64,000 bases of DNA, taken from Verrucomicrobiota bacterium. Lineage in GTDB: Bacteria > Verrucomicrobiota > Verrucomicrobiia > Verrucomicrobiales > Akkermansiaceae. How positions within the stretch are numbered: the stretch's first letter is position 1; the number at the start of each line of letters is the position of its first letter. Location: contig JAPLUI010000265.1 of the NCBI GenBank assembly GCA_026397725.1, positions 1-64,000 of the forward strand, given 5' to 3'. Below the pieces are notes generated by a model. It was given only the letters and a program-made list of their open reading frames with translations. It was not told where the DNA came from and searched no databases. The position numbers were made by a program, and so were the translations under genes. Below are positions 33,153 through 41,267 of this stretch, one piece after another.

Positions 33153-33308
33153 CTAACCCTCGTGTTTCGTCTTCGGAAGACCCACCGGAGAGCGGCCGGC
33201 TTTCCACTCGCCGCGCTCCTTGAGGAGTTTGACGCGCTCGAAGCGTTTGAGGACGGAGCGTTTGCCGCCGACAGTGGCACTGGACTTGAGGCTGTTGTGC
33301 TTGGACAT
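33153..33308 (-). CDS. Small basic protein, TIGR04137 (Chlamydiae/Verrucomicrobia)
   Basis: 51 residues from ATG 33308: MSKHNSLKSSATVGGKRSVL, then KRFERVKLLKERGEWKAGRS, ending VGLPKTKHEG. This is almost the consensus of the small basic protein family restricted to Chlamydiae, Verrucomicrobia and near relatives, proposed to be linked to ribosomes/rRNA. It is a strong lineage marker. The frame is open upstream to 33470 but only the last 51 codons are family-like. It lies directly upstream of an rRNA pseudouridine synthase, consistent with a ribosome-related setting. Confidence 0.92.
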   Translation of the reverse strand: MSKHNSLKSSATVGGKRSVLKRFERVKLLKERGEWKAGRSPVGLPKTKHEG

Positions 33309-33814
33309 CGTGGGGAGAGGGATGGAATCGCGGGGCGCGGAGATTGACCCGCCCCGCGGCGGATGGCAAGGCAAAAATACCAAAGAATGCAAAACCCAGG
33401 TGCTGGCGGCCAGGGCCTCCCGCAGGCGAGGCACGCCAACTTGCCGGATGGCGCGGGCGTCATGGTTCACCTCGAGGTATGGCTCAAGCAGTTTTTTGAT
33501 AATGCACCTGGAGCCATCGCCTGGTGAACATCGCCTGGTGAAGATAGGTTTCCCCCCGCTTTTCCAAGGACTTTGTTGAAAAGCTCCTGATCTCCGGCTG
33601 AGGTGCCAGTCCCGGCAGAGGCCCCCTCACTCCCGATCTCCTGTTGCACGCGCTGGCTTTGCGGGCACCCCGCCAGCAAGTTCCTGGCACCGATTGTCAT
33701 GGGTCGGTCTAACAGTGAAAAAAAGACCTTGCCTCGACCCGCACCATCGCACTAATCTGAAGCCACCGGTTCCATCCGCCATCCGCAGGCACAGCCCACC
33801 AGCCCATCACACCT
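33309..33814. other. Intergenic region with a 14-base tandem duplication
   Basis: No gene recognised. It contains CATCGCCTGGTGAA repeated twice exactly (33515-33528 and 33529-33542). It carries the divergent promoters of the small basic protein gene and the Tat-exported isomerase-like gene, which I could not place. Confidence 0.55.
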
Positions 33815-34657
33815 ATGCAAACACGACGCCGCTTCCTCCAACACAGCACCACGGCCCTGGCCGGTGGGGCGCTCATTCCCCAACTCTTCGCCGCACCCAC
33901 CAAAGCCGGCATCCGCATCGGAGCACGCCACTTCGGCAGCGACTTCGCGGCCGCCAAGCGTGCCGGCATGGACGGGTTGGAACTCGGCGTCGGCGGCCCG
34001 GCGGAGCGACTTTCCATCGCCGATCCCGCCACCCGCCAGAAGATCAAGGACGGCATGCAAGCCAGCGGGCTGGCCACCAGTTCCTTCTCGCTCGATTTGC
34101 TCAACGGCCATCCGCTCTTCAGCGCGCCGCAGGCACCCGCGTGGGTGGAGCAAAGCATCGCCGCCGCCCAGGATGTCGGCGCGGCCGGATTGCTCGTGCC
34201 GTTTTTCGGCGAGGCGCATCTGCTGCAGGGCAAGGACTGGAAAAATGACGCGCTGGACGCGCTGGTCGTGCGCCTCAAAGCCCTGGCACCCAAGGCGCAG
34301 GCCGCCGGCGTTTGCCTCGGCATCGAGTGCTCGCTGAGCGCGAAGCAGTATCTGGAGTTGCTCGACCGCGTCGGCAGCGAGGCGGTCAAGGCATACTACG
34401 ACATCGGCAATTCGACCGACGCCGGCTTCGACGTGCCAGCCGATCTGCGGGCCCTCAAGGGCCGCCTCGGAATGATTCATTTCAAGGACGGACCCAGTTA
34501 CCTCGGTGAGGGCAAGGTGAAGATGCAACCGGTGGCCGAAGCCATCCAAGCCATCGGCTACCAGGGATGGATTGTGTTGGAGACTGCCAATCCGTCGCAG
34601 CATGCCGAGGCGGACTGCCAGCGCAACGCGGAATTCATCCGCAAACTGGGACTGTAA
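33815..34657 (+). CDS. Tat-exported sugar phosphate isomerase/epimerase-like (TIM barrel) protein
   Basis: 280 residues. A twin-arginine leader (MQTRRRFLQHSTTALAGGAL) precedes a xylose-isomerase-like TIM barrel. RIGARHFGSDFAAAKRAGMD is the first strand/helix. The metal-site pattern is GIECSLSAKQYLELL, YYDIGNSTDAGFD, MIHFKDGPSYLGEGKV and WIVLETANPS. The E of GIEC, D of YYDIGN, H of MIHFKD and E of VLETAN are the likely metal ligands. Family roles are isomerisation/epimerisation of sugars or inositols. It lies 215 bases upstream of an exported Gfo/Idh/MocA protein, a frequent pairing in Verrucomicrobia carbohydrate metabolism. Confidence 0.85.
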   Translation: MQTRRRFLQHSTTALAGGALIPQLFAAPTKAGIRIGARHFGSDFAAAKRAGMDGLELGVGGPAERLSIADPATRQKIKDGMQASGLATSSFSLDLLNGHPLFSAPQAPAWVEQSIAAAQDVGAAGLLVPFFGEAHLLQGKDWKNDALDALVVRLKALAPKAQAAGVCLGIECSLSAKQYLELLDRVGSEAVKAYYDIGNSTDAGFDVPADLRALKGRLGMIHFKDGPSYLGEGKVKMQPVAEAIQAIGYQGWIVLETANPSQHAEADCQRNAEFIRKLGL

Positions 34658-34820
34658 TCAGCAACAGCAGAAGATCCCTTCCCTTTCCTGTGGTTATGAC
34701 GTACCCATGCACCCCCTGACTTTCAAGCATCTTCACACGCCTTGGCTGTTCCAGGGTGTGGACACCCCACCAGCAGCTCTCTAGCAAGCACGCCGCGGCT
34801 TTCCCAAGTGGCGGCCCCTT

Positions 34821-34915
34821 CCATCACCAACCATCACCAACCATCACCAACCATCACCAACCATCACCAACCATGACAACCATGACAACCAAGACAACCA
34901 AGCAAACCAAGCAAA
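34821..34915. repeat. Decamer array (CCATCACCAA x5) running into nonamers across a start codon
   Basis: Five exact copies of CCATCACCAA (34821-34870) are followed directly by five 9-base units: CCATGACAA twice, CCAAGACAA, then CCAAGCAAA twice (34871-34915). The start codon of the oxidoreductase gene is inside the first nonamer (34873). The nonamers are translated as MTT, MTT, KTT, KQT, KQT. Confidence 0.92.
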
Positions 34916-36174
34916 CCGTTATCAATCGCCGCTCATTTCTGGGAACCTCCACGCTGGCGGGAGCCAGCTTGGCCGCCGGCTCGCTCTTTGCCGTGAACAT
35001 CACGGAAAACACCAAGAAGCTCAAAGTCGGCCTGATCGGCTGTGGTGGACGCGGCAGCGGTGCCCTCAATGATTTCCTTGAAGCCTGCAAAGTGCTCGGC
35101 ATCCAAGGCGAGCTGGTCGCCACCGCCGACGCCTTCAAGGCCAATGCCGAAGGGGTCGGCAAGAACCGCGGCCTCGCGGCGGAGCGTTGCTTCGGCGGCT
35201 ACGATGCCTATCAAAAAGTGGTGGCCTCCGATTGTGACTTCGTGCTGATGGCGACGCCGCCCGCATTCCGGCCGGTTCATCTCGCCGCAGCGGTCGAAGC
35301 CGGCAAGCACTGCTTCATCGAAAAACCCGTGGCTGTCGATCCCGCAGGCGCCCGCTCGGTCATCGCCACTGGCGAAAAGGCCAAGGCCAAGGGCTTGGCC
35401 GTCGTCGCCGGCACCCAGCGCCGCCACATGGCCGACTACTTGCGCAACAAGGCGATGATCGATGCCGGGGCGATCGGGAAAATCAAGGGTGGCGTGGTGC
35501 AATGGAACGGCACGGTGCCATGGATCAAACGCCGCAATGAGGGCGAATCCGATGCCTCGTATCTAACCCGCAACTGGGTCAACTTCACCGAACTTTCCGG
35601 CGACCACATCGTCGAACAGCACGTCCACAATCTCGACGTCGCCGTCTGGTTCCTCGGGCGCCTGCCCCTGGCCGCTGTCGGCTTCGGCGGCCGGGCCCGG
35701 CGCGAAACCGGCAACATGTTCGATTTCTTTAGCATCGATTATGACTTCGGTGACGACGTTCACATCCACAGCCAGTGCCGACAACTCGCCGGCACCTACC
35801 AACATGTCGGCGAAATGTTCACCGGCACCGAAGGCGCCTGTTACGGTGGTGGCAAGGTCAACGGCAAGCAGGTCACGATTCCGGCCATCAAAGTCGATAC
35901 GGACAACGGGATGGTCCAGGAGCATGTGGACTTGATCCGGAGTGCCATGACCGGCCAGCCGCTTAACGACGCCAAGAGCATCGCCGAGTCCACCTTGGTC
36001 GCCATCATGGGCCGGATTTCCGCCTACACCGGCGAACTGGTCCGCTGGAACGATCTGGTGAAGAACGAGAATTCGCCATTCTTCAATCTGGCCTGCACGC
36101 CCGCAGCCATTGACTTCGAAAGCGGGCCGATCAAGCTTCCTGCGGAAGTTCCGTCGGTGCCCGGCAAGGCATGA
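34873..36174 (+). CDS. Tat-exported Gfo/Idh/MocA-family oxidoreductase
   Basis: 433 residues. After a repetitive MTTMTTKTTKQTKQT segment there is a twin-arginine leader (NRRSFLGTSTLAGASLAAGS), then a NAD(P)-binding Rossmann fold (KLKVGLIGCGGRGSGALNDF). The family motif FIEKPVAVDPAGARSVI follows and then the C-terminal alpha/beta substrate domain with HIVEQHVHNLDVAVWFLG. This family oxidises or reduces sugars and polyols; exported members are common in Verrucomicrobia and Planctomycetes. ATG 34873 or 34882 may start it, both inside the tandem repeat, so copy changes would alter the leader or its ribosome site. It probably works with the isomerase-like neighbour. Confidence 0.9.
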   Translation: MTTMTTKTTKQTKQTVINRRSFLGTSTLAGASLAAGSLFAVNITENTKKLKVGLIGCGGRGSGALNDFLEACKVLGIQGELVATADAFKANAEGVGKNRGLAAERCFGGYDAYQKVVASDCDFVLMATPPAFRPVHLAAAVEAGKHCFIEKPVAVDPAGARSVIATGEKAKAKGLAVVAGTQRRHMADYLRNKAMIDAGAIGKIKGGVVQWNGTVPWIKRRNEGESDASYLTRNWVNFTELSGDHIVEQHVHNLDVAVWFLGRLPLAAVGFGGRARRETGNMFDFFSIDYDFGDDVHIHSQCRQLAGTYQHVGEMFTGTEGACYGGGKVNGKQVTIPAIKVDTDNGMVQEHVDLIRSAMTGQPLNDAKSIAESTLVAIMGRISAYTGELVRWNDLVKNENSPFFNLACTPAAIDFESGPIKLPAEVPSVPGKA

Positions 36175-36763
36175 GCCCCCGGCTGCTTCCCGGTCTCCGA
36201 TTCAGCCATCGGCTTTTCCGCTGGCGAGGGTCTCCCGATGGCGAATTTCCAGCCATTGAAGGGGTGTCGAACCACGCCCGTGCACTACATGTCAGGCAAA
36301 CAATCAGGAGTCCACTTGACACTTCGCACATCGAATCGGGATCTCGGGATTGACGGGTGCTCGACGCCATGCACATGAACGCCTAGCGTGCTCAAGATCG
36401 CCCCCTGCTCATGGGTGCGCTCCGCGATCGTCAACAACGCCGCCGCTCGGCACCGTTGCAGGGTCTGTTCGTCACGGCAGCGGACCTGCGTCCCGATCCA
36501 AGCGCAGGCCTGCTCCATGTCGAAATCCATCGCGGTTCCCGCCCGATGGTTGATCGCACCCTGACTGCGCTCTTCGACCAGCTCAAGGAAATCGGAATGT
36601 TACAAGATACTCGTCCGCCGCCTCCACCCAGGCAATGGAAATTTTGAGTTTCACTGCTAAGAAGTTACTACTCGGGTAGCCCCACCACGGGGCGACCCTT
36701 GATCGCAGAGTGGATTTTGCTTTCACGAGCGCCAGCGGACGATAAATTGTGTGGTGATTGGAT
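36175..36763. other. Region with possible gene relics and a repeat fragment
   Basis: This 589-base stretch has no clearly intact gene. A minus-strand frame (36285-36530) has good codon character and is described separately. Near 36652-36680, CTGCTAAGAAGTTACTACTC followed by GGGTAG resembles the ends of the 7424-7606 element and a fragment (CTGCTAAGAAATTGC) near 60866. It may be the scar of a mobile element next to the cyanophycin genes. Confidence 0.45.
36285..36530 (-). CDS. Short unrecognised frame, possibly a truncated gene
   Basis: 81 residues, MDFDMEQACAWIGTQVRCRD, then EQTLQRCRAAALLTIAERTH, then EQGAILSTLGVHVHGVEHPS. Codon third positions are GC-rich as in real genes here, and coding-like sequence seems to continue ~18 codons upstream of the ATG to a stop (HSDFLELVEERSQGAINHRA). 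It therefore looks like the remains of a longer protein. No family recognised. It lies just downstream of the cyanophycin synthetase-like gene on the same strand. Confidence 0.3.
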   Translation of the reverse strand: MDFDMEQACAWIGTQVRCRDEQTLQRCRAAALLTIAERTHEQGAILSTLGVHVHGVEHPSIPRSRFDVRSVKWTPDCLPDM

Positions 36764-38506
36764 TCACACTGCTCGATCAGTGCGCAGCGTCGCCAGCACA
36801 CAGTCGCGGGCTCGCTTGCGTTTCAGCGCATCCGCTCCATCAAGGTCCACGGTGCATTCGATGACTTCATCGCAGCGATCAAAGGGCAGGCCCTCCGCCA
36901 GCACATCGTCTAGTGTCACATGCAGCACGACGGCTTCGGTGCGGGGGTGACGCCAGAGGCGGGAGGTGTTGCCGGCCAGGCTGTCACATGGAACTCCCAA
37001 GGGCAAGCTGTTGAGCCACACACCTTGACGGCTGGCTAGTCCGACGTTGCAGCGAGCTGTGCTCAGCTTTTTGGCCACGGCCAAATCACCTGCCTCACCG
37101 AGCAGCACGGTGAGGTGTACTCGGCCAGTTTCGCCTTCGGGAAACAAGGACTCCACAACGGCCTCCCCCACGGGCCTGGAGGGCACGCAGCGGGGCTCCA
37201 TGTGAAGGATGATGCCGGGCTCGGAATTCACCTCCAGCACGGCAATCTCCTGCTGGTCCGGCAGTTTGCCCAGGTCCGCAGCGATAATGTCGAGGCCGGC
37301 GATGTCGAGACCTACGATGTCGGTCGCATTCACCGCCATGCGGGCGACTTCAGGATGAACGAGGTCTGTTTGATCGAGATGCACACCGTCGTTGCGCAGG
37401 TAGATGTCGGGCTTCAGCCGCACGGTCTCGTTTTCAGCAGGCACGGAGTCGTGCGTGCGATGGTCCTCGGTGAGCTGCGGCCACTCGCCCGTCTGCTGAT
37501 GCACCAGCACGAATGGCGAGACGTAATCCGCGCCTCGACGCGCGTCGTAATTTGCTTCTTCGATGAGGTCCAGCAGCGTAGTTCTGCCATCGCCGACGAC
37601 GAACCAGGGCTCGCGCCGCACGGCCGCGATGAGGCGTCCGCCGATGACCAGCAGGCGGAACAGATGACCGTTCACATGATGTTCGACAAGCACGGAATCG
37701 CTCCAGTTGCGGGCCTCGGCATAGGCTTGCCGCACCCCGGCATCGGTGTTGACGCGCATCGTCACTCCATTGCCATAGTCACCGTCCTGCGGCTTCACTA
37801 CGACGGGAAACGCCAGCTCATGCGCAGCCATCACCGCATCTTCGGCATCGGTCACGGCACGACCCCGCGGCACGGGGATGCCCATCTCGGCGATAAGATT
37901 TTTTGTGAGAGTTTTGTCTGCCGCGATGCCGTTGGCAATGAGTCCTGTGCGACCGGTCGTCGCACGCTGGATTCGCCGTTGCAGGCAGCCCTGGCCAAGC
38001 TGCACCAGGCTTTCCGAATCCAGCCGGTAAAACGGAATGCCTCGTGCGCGGGCGGCATGGGCTGCGGGTCGTGTCGAGTTGCCGAGACGCGCATCGTAGG
38101 CGAGATCACAGAACGCCGCCCACTCACGCGGTAGATCCAGCGTCTCGCCCCGTCCCAGCGCATTCAGCCACCGCAGGGCAAGGTCGAGCGCGGCCCTGCC
38201 GACGAGTTCCTCTTCATACTCGACAACGAGCAGCGCCCTGTGCGGTGCGGCTCCCTCGTGCATCTCGTGGAAGCACACCGGCGAGCGTCCTTCGCGTTGG
38301 ATCTTGATCATCGCCCCGGCAAGCCATGCCGCAGCACCAGACGCCGCCGCACCGGTGCCTTCGACCTTCTGCGCACGCAGCAGTTCATCGGCAGCGTGCC
38401 AGTCATCAAGTACGAACAGAGATGCGTCCACTTCCATCTGAAGCACCGGACAGGCAGACCAGATGTTCGGACCCTGCAAAATGTGGAGCGAGCATATTTT
38501 CAGCAT
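36764..38506 (-). CDS. cphA2-like: CphA2-like cyanophycin synthetase with a degenerate, truncated Mur-ligase domain
   Basis: 580 residues. It starts like CphA (MLKICSLHILQGPNIWSACP). The ATP-grasp domain at about 185-455 is clear: IPVPRGRAVTDAEDAVMAAH, FPVVVKPQDGDYGNGV, RLLVIGGRLIAAVRREPWFV, VLEVNSEPGIILHMEP. CphA1 proteins are ~870-900 residues with a Mur-ligase domain bearing GTNGKT. Here the matching position reads LLGEAGDLAV, and the rest stops after ~120 residues (VGLASRQGVWLN … GLPFDRCDEVIECTV). That agrees with CphA2 enzymes, which use one ATP site to polymerise beta-Asp-Arg dipeptides into cyanophycin. It is 25 bases downstream of the cyanophycinase gene, in the same direction, so probably one operon. 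Confidence 0.82.
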   Translation of the reverse strand: MLKICSLHILQGPNIWSACPVLQMEVDASLFVLDDWHAADELLRAQKVEGTGAAASGAAAWLAGAMIKIQREGRSPVCFHEMHEGAAPHRALLVVEYEEELVGRAALDLALRWLNALGRGETLDLPREWAAFCDLAYDARLGNSTRPAAHAARARGIPFYRLDSESLVQLGQGCLQRRIQRATTGRTGLIANGIAADKTLTKNLIAEMGIPVPRGRAVTDAEDAVMAAHELAFPVVVKPQDGDYGNGVTMRVNTDAGVRQAYAEARNWSDSVLVEHHVNGHLFRLLVIGGRLIAAVRREPWFVVGDGRTTLLDLIEEANYDARRGADYVSPFVLVHQQTGEWPQLTEDHRTHDSVPAENETVRLKPDIYLRNDGVHLDQTDLVHPEVARMAVNATDIVGLDIAGLDIIAADLGKLPDQQEIAVLEVNSEPGIILHMEPRCVPSRPVGEAVVESLFPEGETGRVHLTVLLGEAGDLAVAKKLSTARCNVGLASRQGVWLNSLPLGVPCDSLAGNTSRLWRHPRTEAVVLHVTLDDVLAEGLPFDRCDEVIECTVDLDGADALKRKRARDCVLATLRTDRAV

Positions 38507-38531
38507 GACGTGATGGGAGAGGAAACGTTGC

Positions 38532-39668
38532 TCAAGGTGCCGGACTCACTTCAAATATCACCTCGCCGCGGCCATCCGGCCAGGCCACGATCCGCCAGCC
38601 CTCGAATCGCGAGCGCCACGCCCCGCTGCCGGGGCGGCTTGCCCCCATGAACACGCGCCACAGACCGAGCTGACGGTTCTGCCCGGGAAAGGCAAAGCAC
38701 ACCACGTTGATCGGTCCCGCAGGTTGGGCAGCGGCTGCAGGCAGCGCCGAGTGAAGGCGCTTCGGCAGGGACAAGCGATCACCCTGGCGGATCAATCGCG
38801 CCCACACATTACTGCGTGTCTGGCCGCTGCGTTTCATGGCGGCCATATCAATGAGCAGTGAGTCCGATCCTGTCACCCCCGTGATGACACCCGAGGCCAG
38901 ATCCACCTCCACAGCAGCATCCTCACCCACGCCGAGACCGAGCCTGCGGCCGGAGTTCTCCAGCGCCACGACGAGCCGCGCCACCCGGTCACGCTCAAAG
39001 AAATGCGAGTCCGTAATCGCCCACGGCAGGAATGCCATGCCCTGGCCCATGCGTGGCACCTGCCCGGGGCGGCTCGTGTCATTGAGCGAGTCGGCGTTGC
39101 CTCCATCCAGCAGCATCCGCTCCCCCATCATCGCAGTACCAGCACTGCCGCCAGCGATCACACCGCCGCGTCCCAGCAGTCGCTTCAGCGCCAGCCACTC
39201 TGGCGTCTCCCTGCCGCCGGGGCGATAGCGCACCGCGATTGACTCCTGCTTGCCACCCGTGAAAAAAATGCCCGTCGCGCGGTCAAAGGCCGCCACGGTT
39301 TGCGCGGTCGAATGCGAGCGCCGGATCAAATCCACCGGCACCTCCGGAGCCCAGGCACGCAGGGCTTCTGTTTTGTCGATCTCTTCATCCGACCGGTCCT
39401 TCACGGAGGTGATCGCAGTCGTCGCGATTACGATTCGTGCCGCACCTGGCTTGGAGGCCAGGGCTAAAAAGCGCTCGAAAACCGGACGCAGATCATTGTC
39501 CAATCCGCCGCCGATGATGAGCAGATGCCCGGCTTGTGTGGAGGCGTGCTGCAGGTTGCGGCACCCCGTGCTCATCAGCATCGCGGCCATCAGCACGCCC
39601 GTTGCTGCGCGTGCTGAAAAAGACAGTTGTCGGGAAAGAGACGCCTTCACGGCCAGGAGCAGGTTCAT
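38532..39668 (-). CDS. cphB-like: Exported lipoprotein cyanophycinase (peptidase S51)
   Basis: 378 residues. The N-terminus has a long signal ending in a lipobox (MAAMLMSTGC, Cys at about 36), so the enzyme should be lipid-anchored outside the cytoplasm. The S51/cyanophycinase fold is clear: HLLIIGGGLDNDLRPVFERF, then ATGIFFTGGKQESIAVRYRP, then nucleophile Ser in VIAGGSAGTAMMGERMLL, then ITDSHFFERDRVARLVVALE and LGLGVGEDAAVEVD. Cyanophycinase cuts cyanophycin into beta-Asp-Arg dipeptides. Cytoplasmic CphB lacks a signal; exported forms (CphE-type) degrade external polymer. It lies immediately upstream of the CphA2-like gene, which could reuse the product. Confidence 0.88.
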   Translation of the reverse strand: MNLLLAVKASLSRQLSFSARAATGVLMAAMLMSTGCRNLQHASTQAGHLLIIGGGLDNDLRPVFERFLALASKPGAARIVIATTAITSVKDRSDEEIDKTEALRAWAPEVPVDLIRRSHSTAQTVAAFDRATGIFFTGGKQESIAVRYRPGGRETPEWLALKRLLGRGGVIAGGSAGTAMMGERMLLDGGNADSLNDTSRPGQVPRMGQGMAFLPWAITDSHFFERDRVARLVVALENSGRRLGLGVGEDAAVEVDLASGVITGVTGSDSLLIDMAAMKRSGQTRSNVWARLIRQGDRLSLPKRLHSALPAAAAQPAGPINVVCFAFPGQNRQLGLWRVFMGASRPGSGAWRSRFEGWRIVAWPDGRGEVIFEVSPAP

Positions 39669-39941
39669 GGGCTGCGCCTTTCATCGCAGAGGCGGTTCAC
39701 AGGGTCAAGACTGACTGCTAGGAATATGCTTTGGGGGTGAAGACCGTTGAAAGAGCCGGTGGCCGGACCCTGGTCCTTATGCTGAAACTTCCAGCCATTG
39801 TGAGTCCCTTTTCGCCCTGAATCCCTTGCCAGCGTTGAATTCCAGCAGATTTTCATTATTCCATAATGTAGGCCGGATATTCAAACATCGGATTAAAACA
39901 AGTGTTTGCAGGTAAGCGATTAGCGTTATCATTGCGTGGTC

Positions 39942-40486
39942 ATGTTCATTTCACGCGTTCACTCCAAGGGAAAAGACGGTCGCCAATACGTCTCGGTGCT
40001 CCTCCGGCAATCCAAGCACGTCGGCAAGTCCGTCGTCTCCAAAGCCCTGGCCATCCTCACCGAACTCCCGGACTGGCCCATTGCCGTCGTCGAGCGTGCC
40101 GTCAAACACGGGCACCTGGAGATCCGTCCCTGGTATGTGATCACCGAGGACAACACCCGGGCGCACGCGCTCACGGCGATGCTGGCCCTCAAGATCCGGC
40201 GGCGTCTGCAAAGCGCCTGGGAGCCGCTCAACCTCACCGTGGGGAGGAAGGCCTCGCGGAACTCTCCAACCTCTGCGTGATGGAACTCTATGAGACCGCC
40301 ACGGGCCAAACCGTGAGCCGCCAGATTCCCGATCCCACGGTCGGCCAGGCCAGCTTGCTGGCGGCCTTGGGCGTGGAATTGCCGGAGAAAGCCCCCCCGG
40401 CCGGGCCGGTTGTAGTTACGAGGGTGGAGTCCACATTGCAGGTGAGCAAATTGATCAATAACCCTCGGGTGTGGAAAGATCGGTAG
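39942..40486 (+). pseudogene. Decayed IS1634-like transposase (internal deletion plus frameshift)
   Basis: The first part (MVMFISRVHSKGKDGRQYVS, VLLRQSKHVGKSVVSKALAI) resembles the N-terminus of IS1634/IS4-superfamily transposases. It passes directly into a C-terminal-type segment (HLEIRPWYVITEDNTRAHAL, TAMLALKIRRRLQSAWEPLN), so the DDE catalytic core is deleted. At about 40240-40250 the frame shifts: the second part continues in another frame as EEGLAELSNLCVMELYETAT, then QIPDPTVGQASLLAALGVEL. It is inactive. It lies next to the cyanophycin operon, marking this as a recombination-prone spot. IS ends were not identified. Confidence 0.75.
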
Positions 40487-40616
40487 CACCCGAGAGCATC
40501 CCGAGATACGGTGCCGCCAATTTTGCAAAGTCGGCGGCATCGGTTTGGCGGATATATTGCCCGTCACTGTGCCTGACCGCCACCTCGGCAAGTTGCGGAG
40601 ACAGCGGCACATGAAC

Positions 40617-41246
40617 CTATGTTGGCTGCAAGGCCGTGGCCACGCCGCGGGTCGCGGCCCGGATGTCAGCCGCTTGCAACAACGCGGAAACCATGACGAT
40701 GCGGCGGGCCCCGGCAGCAAGCACCTGCGGGAGATTGCCGGGATGAATTCCGCCGATGCAAAACGCGGGGATCTTGGCACCGACGTCGCGTTCCATCATG
40801 GCGATGTCACCGAGGCCGATGGCCGGTCGGCCGGCCTTGGTGGGAGTTGGATAGAGCGGTCCGAAGCCGATATAATCAAAGCCCTCCGCCAACGCTGCCC
40901 GGGCCTGGGCCAGCGAATGGGTGGAGCGGCCGACCAGCAGGCCATGGCCAATTAGGGCGCGGGTCTCCGTCAGCGAGCCATCGTCCTGGCCGAGGTGGAC
41001 CCCATCGGCACCAAGGGCGGCGGCAAGCGCGGGATGATCGTTCAAAATAAAGGGCACCCCGGCAGCCCGGCACAGCGGCAGCACCCGCCGGGCGACACTT
41101 TCAATCACGGCCAGCGGCTGGCTTTTCGCACGCAGTTGGAGCAGGTCCGCACCACCGGCAAGCAACGCCGCGGTGACCTCTTCCGCCGCAGTTGCCTGAA
41201 CATAACCGAGGTCAAGAATGCAGTAAAGGCAGGGGTCGCGGGTCAT
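40617..41246 (-). CDS. thiE: Thiamine-phosphate synthase
   Basis: Joins HMP-pyrophosphate and the thiazole phosphate to give thiamine phosphate. 209 residues; TIM barrel with CLYCILDLGY, ADLLQLRAKSQPLAVIESVA, PFILNDHPALAAALGADGVH, LGQDD, GRSTHSL, DYIGFGPLYPTPTKAGRPAI, FCIGGIHPGNLPQVLAAGAR and a final phosphate loop. The start ATG (41246) lies inside a heptamer array, so its first codons (MTRDP) are repeat-derived. No other thi gene is near. No TPP riboswitch is seen in the 220 bases upstream. Confidence 0.94.
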   Translation of the reverse strand: MTRDPCLYCILDLGYVQATAAEEVTAALLAGGADLLQLRAKSQPLAVIESVARRVLPLCRAAGVPFILNDHPALAAALGADGVHLGQDDGSLTETRALIGHGLLVGRSTHSLAQARAALAEGFDYIGFGPLYPTPTKAGRPAIGLGDIAMMERDVGAKIPAFCIGGIHPGNLPQVLAAGARRIVMVSALLQAADIRAATRGVATALQPT

Positions 41247-41267
41247 GGGTCACGGGTCATGGGTCAT
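41233..41267. repeat. Heptamer array (GGGTCAT-type x5) over the thiE start
   Basis: Units: GGGTCGC, GGGTCAT, GGGTCAC, GGGTCAT, GGGTCAT. The second unit contains the thiE start codon (minus strand). The array also supplies the last codons (MTHDP) of the truncated four-helix-bundle frame. Confidence 0.85.

Noticed and set aside
34821..34915. CRISPR-like array
   Set aside because: Units are contiguous without spacers and no cas genes are present; it is a simple tandem repeat.
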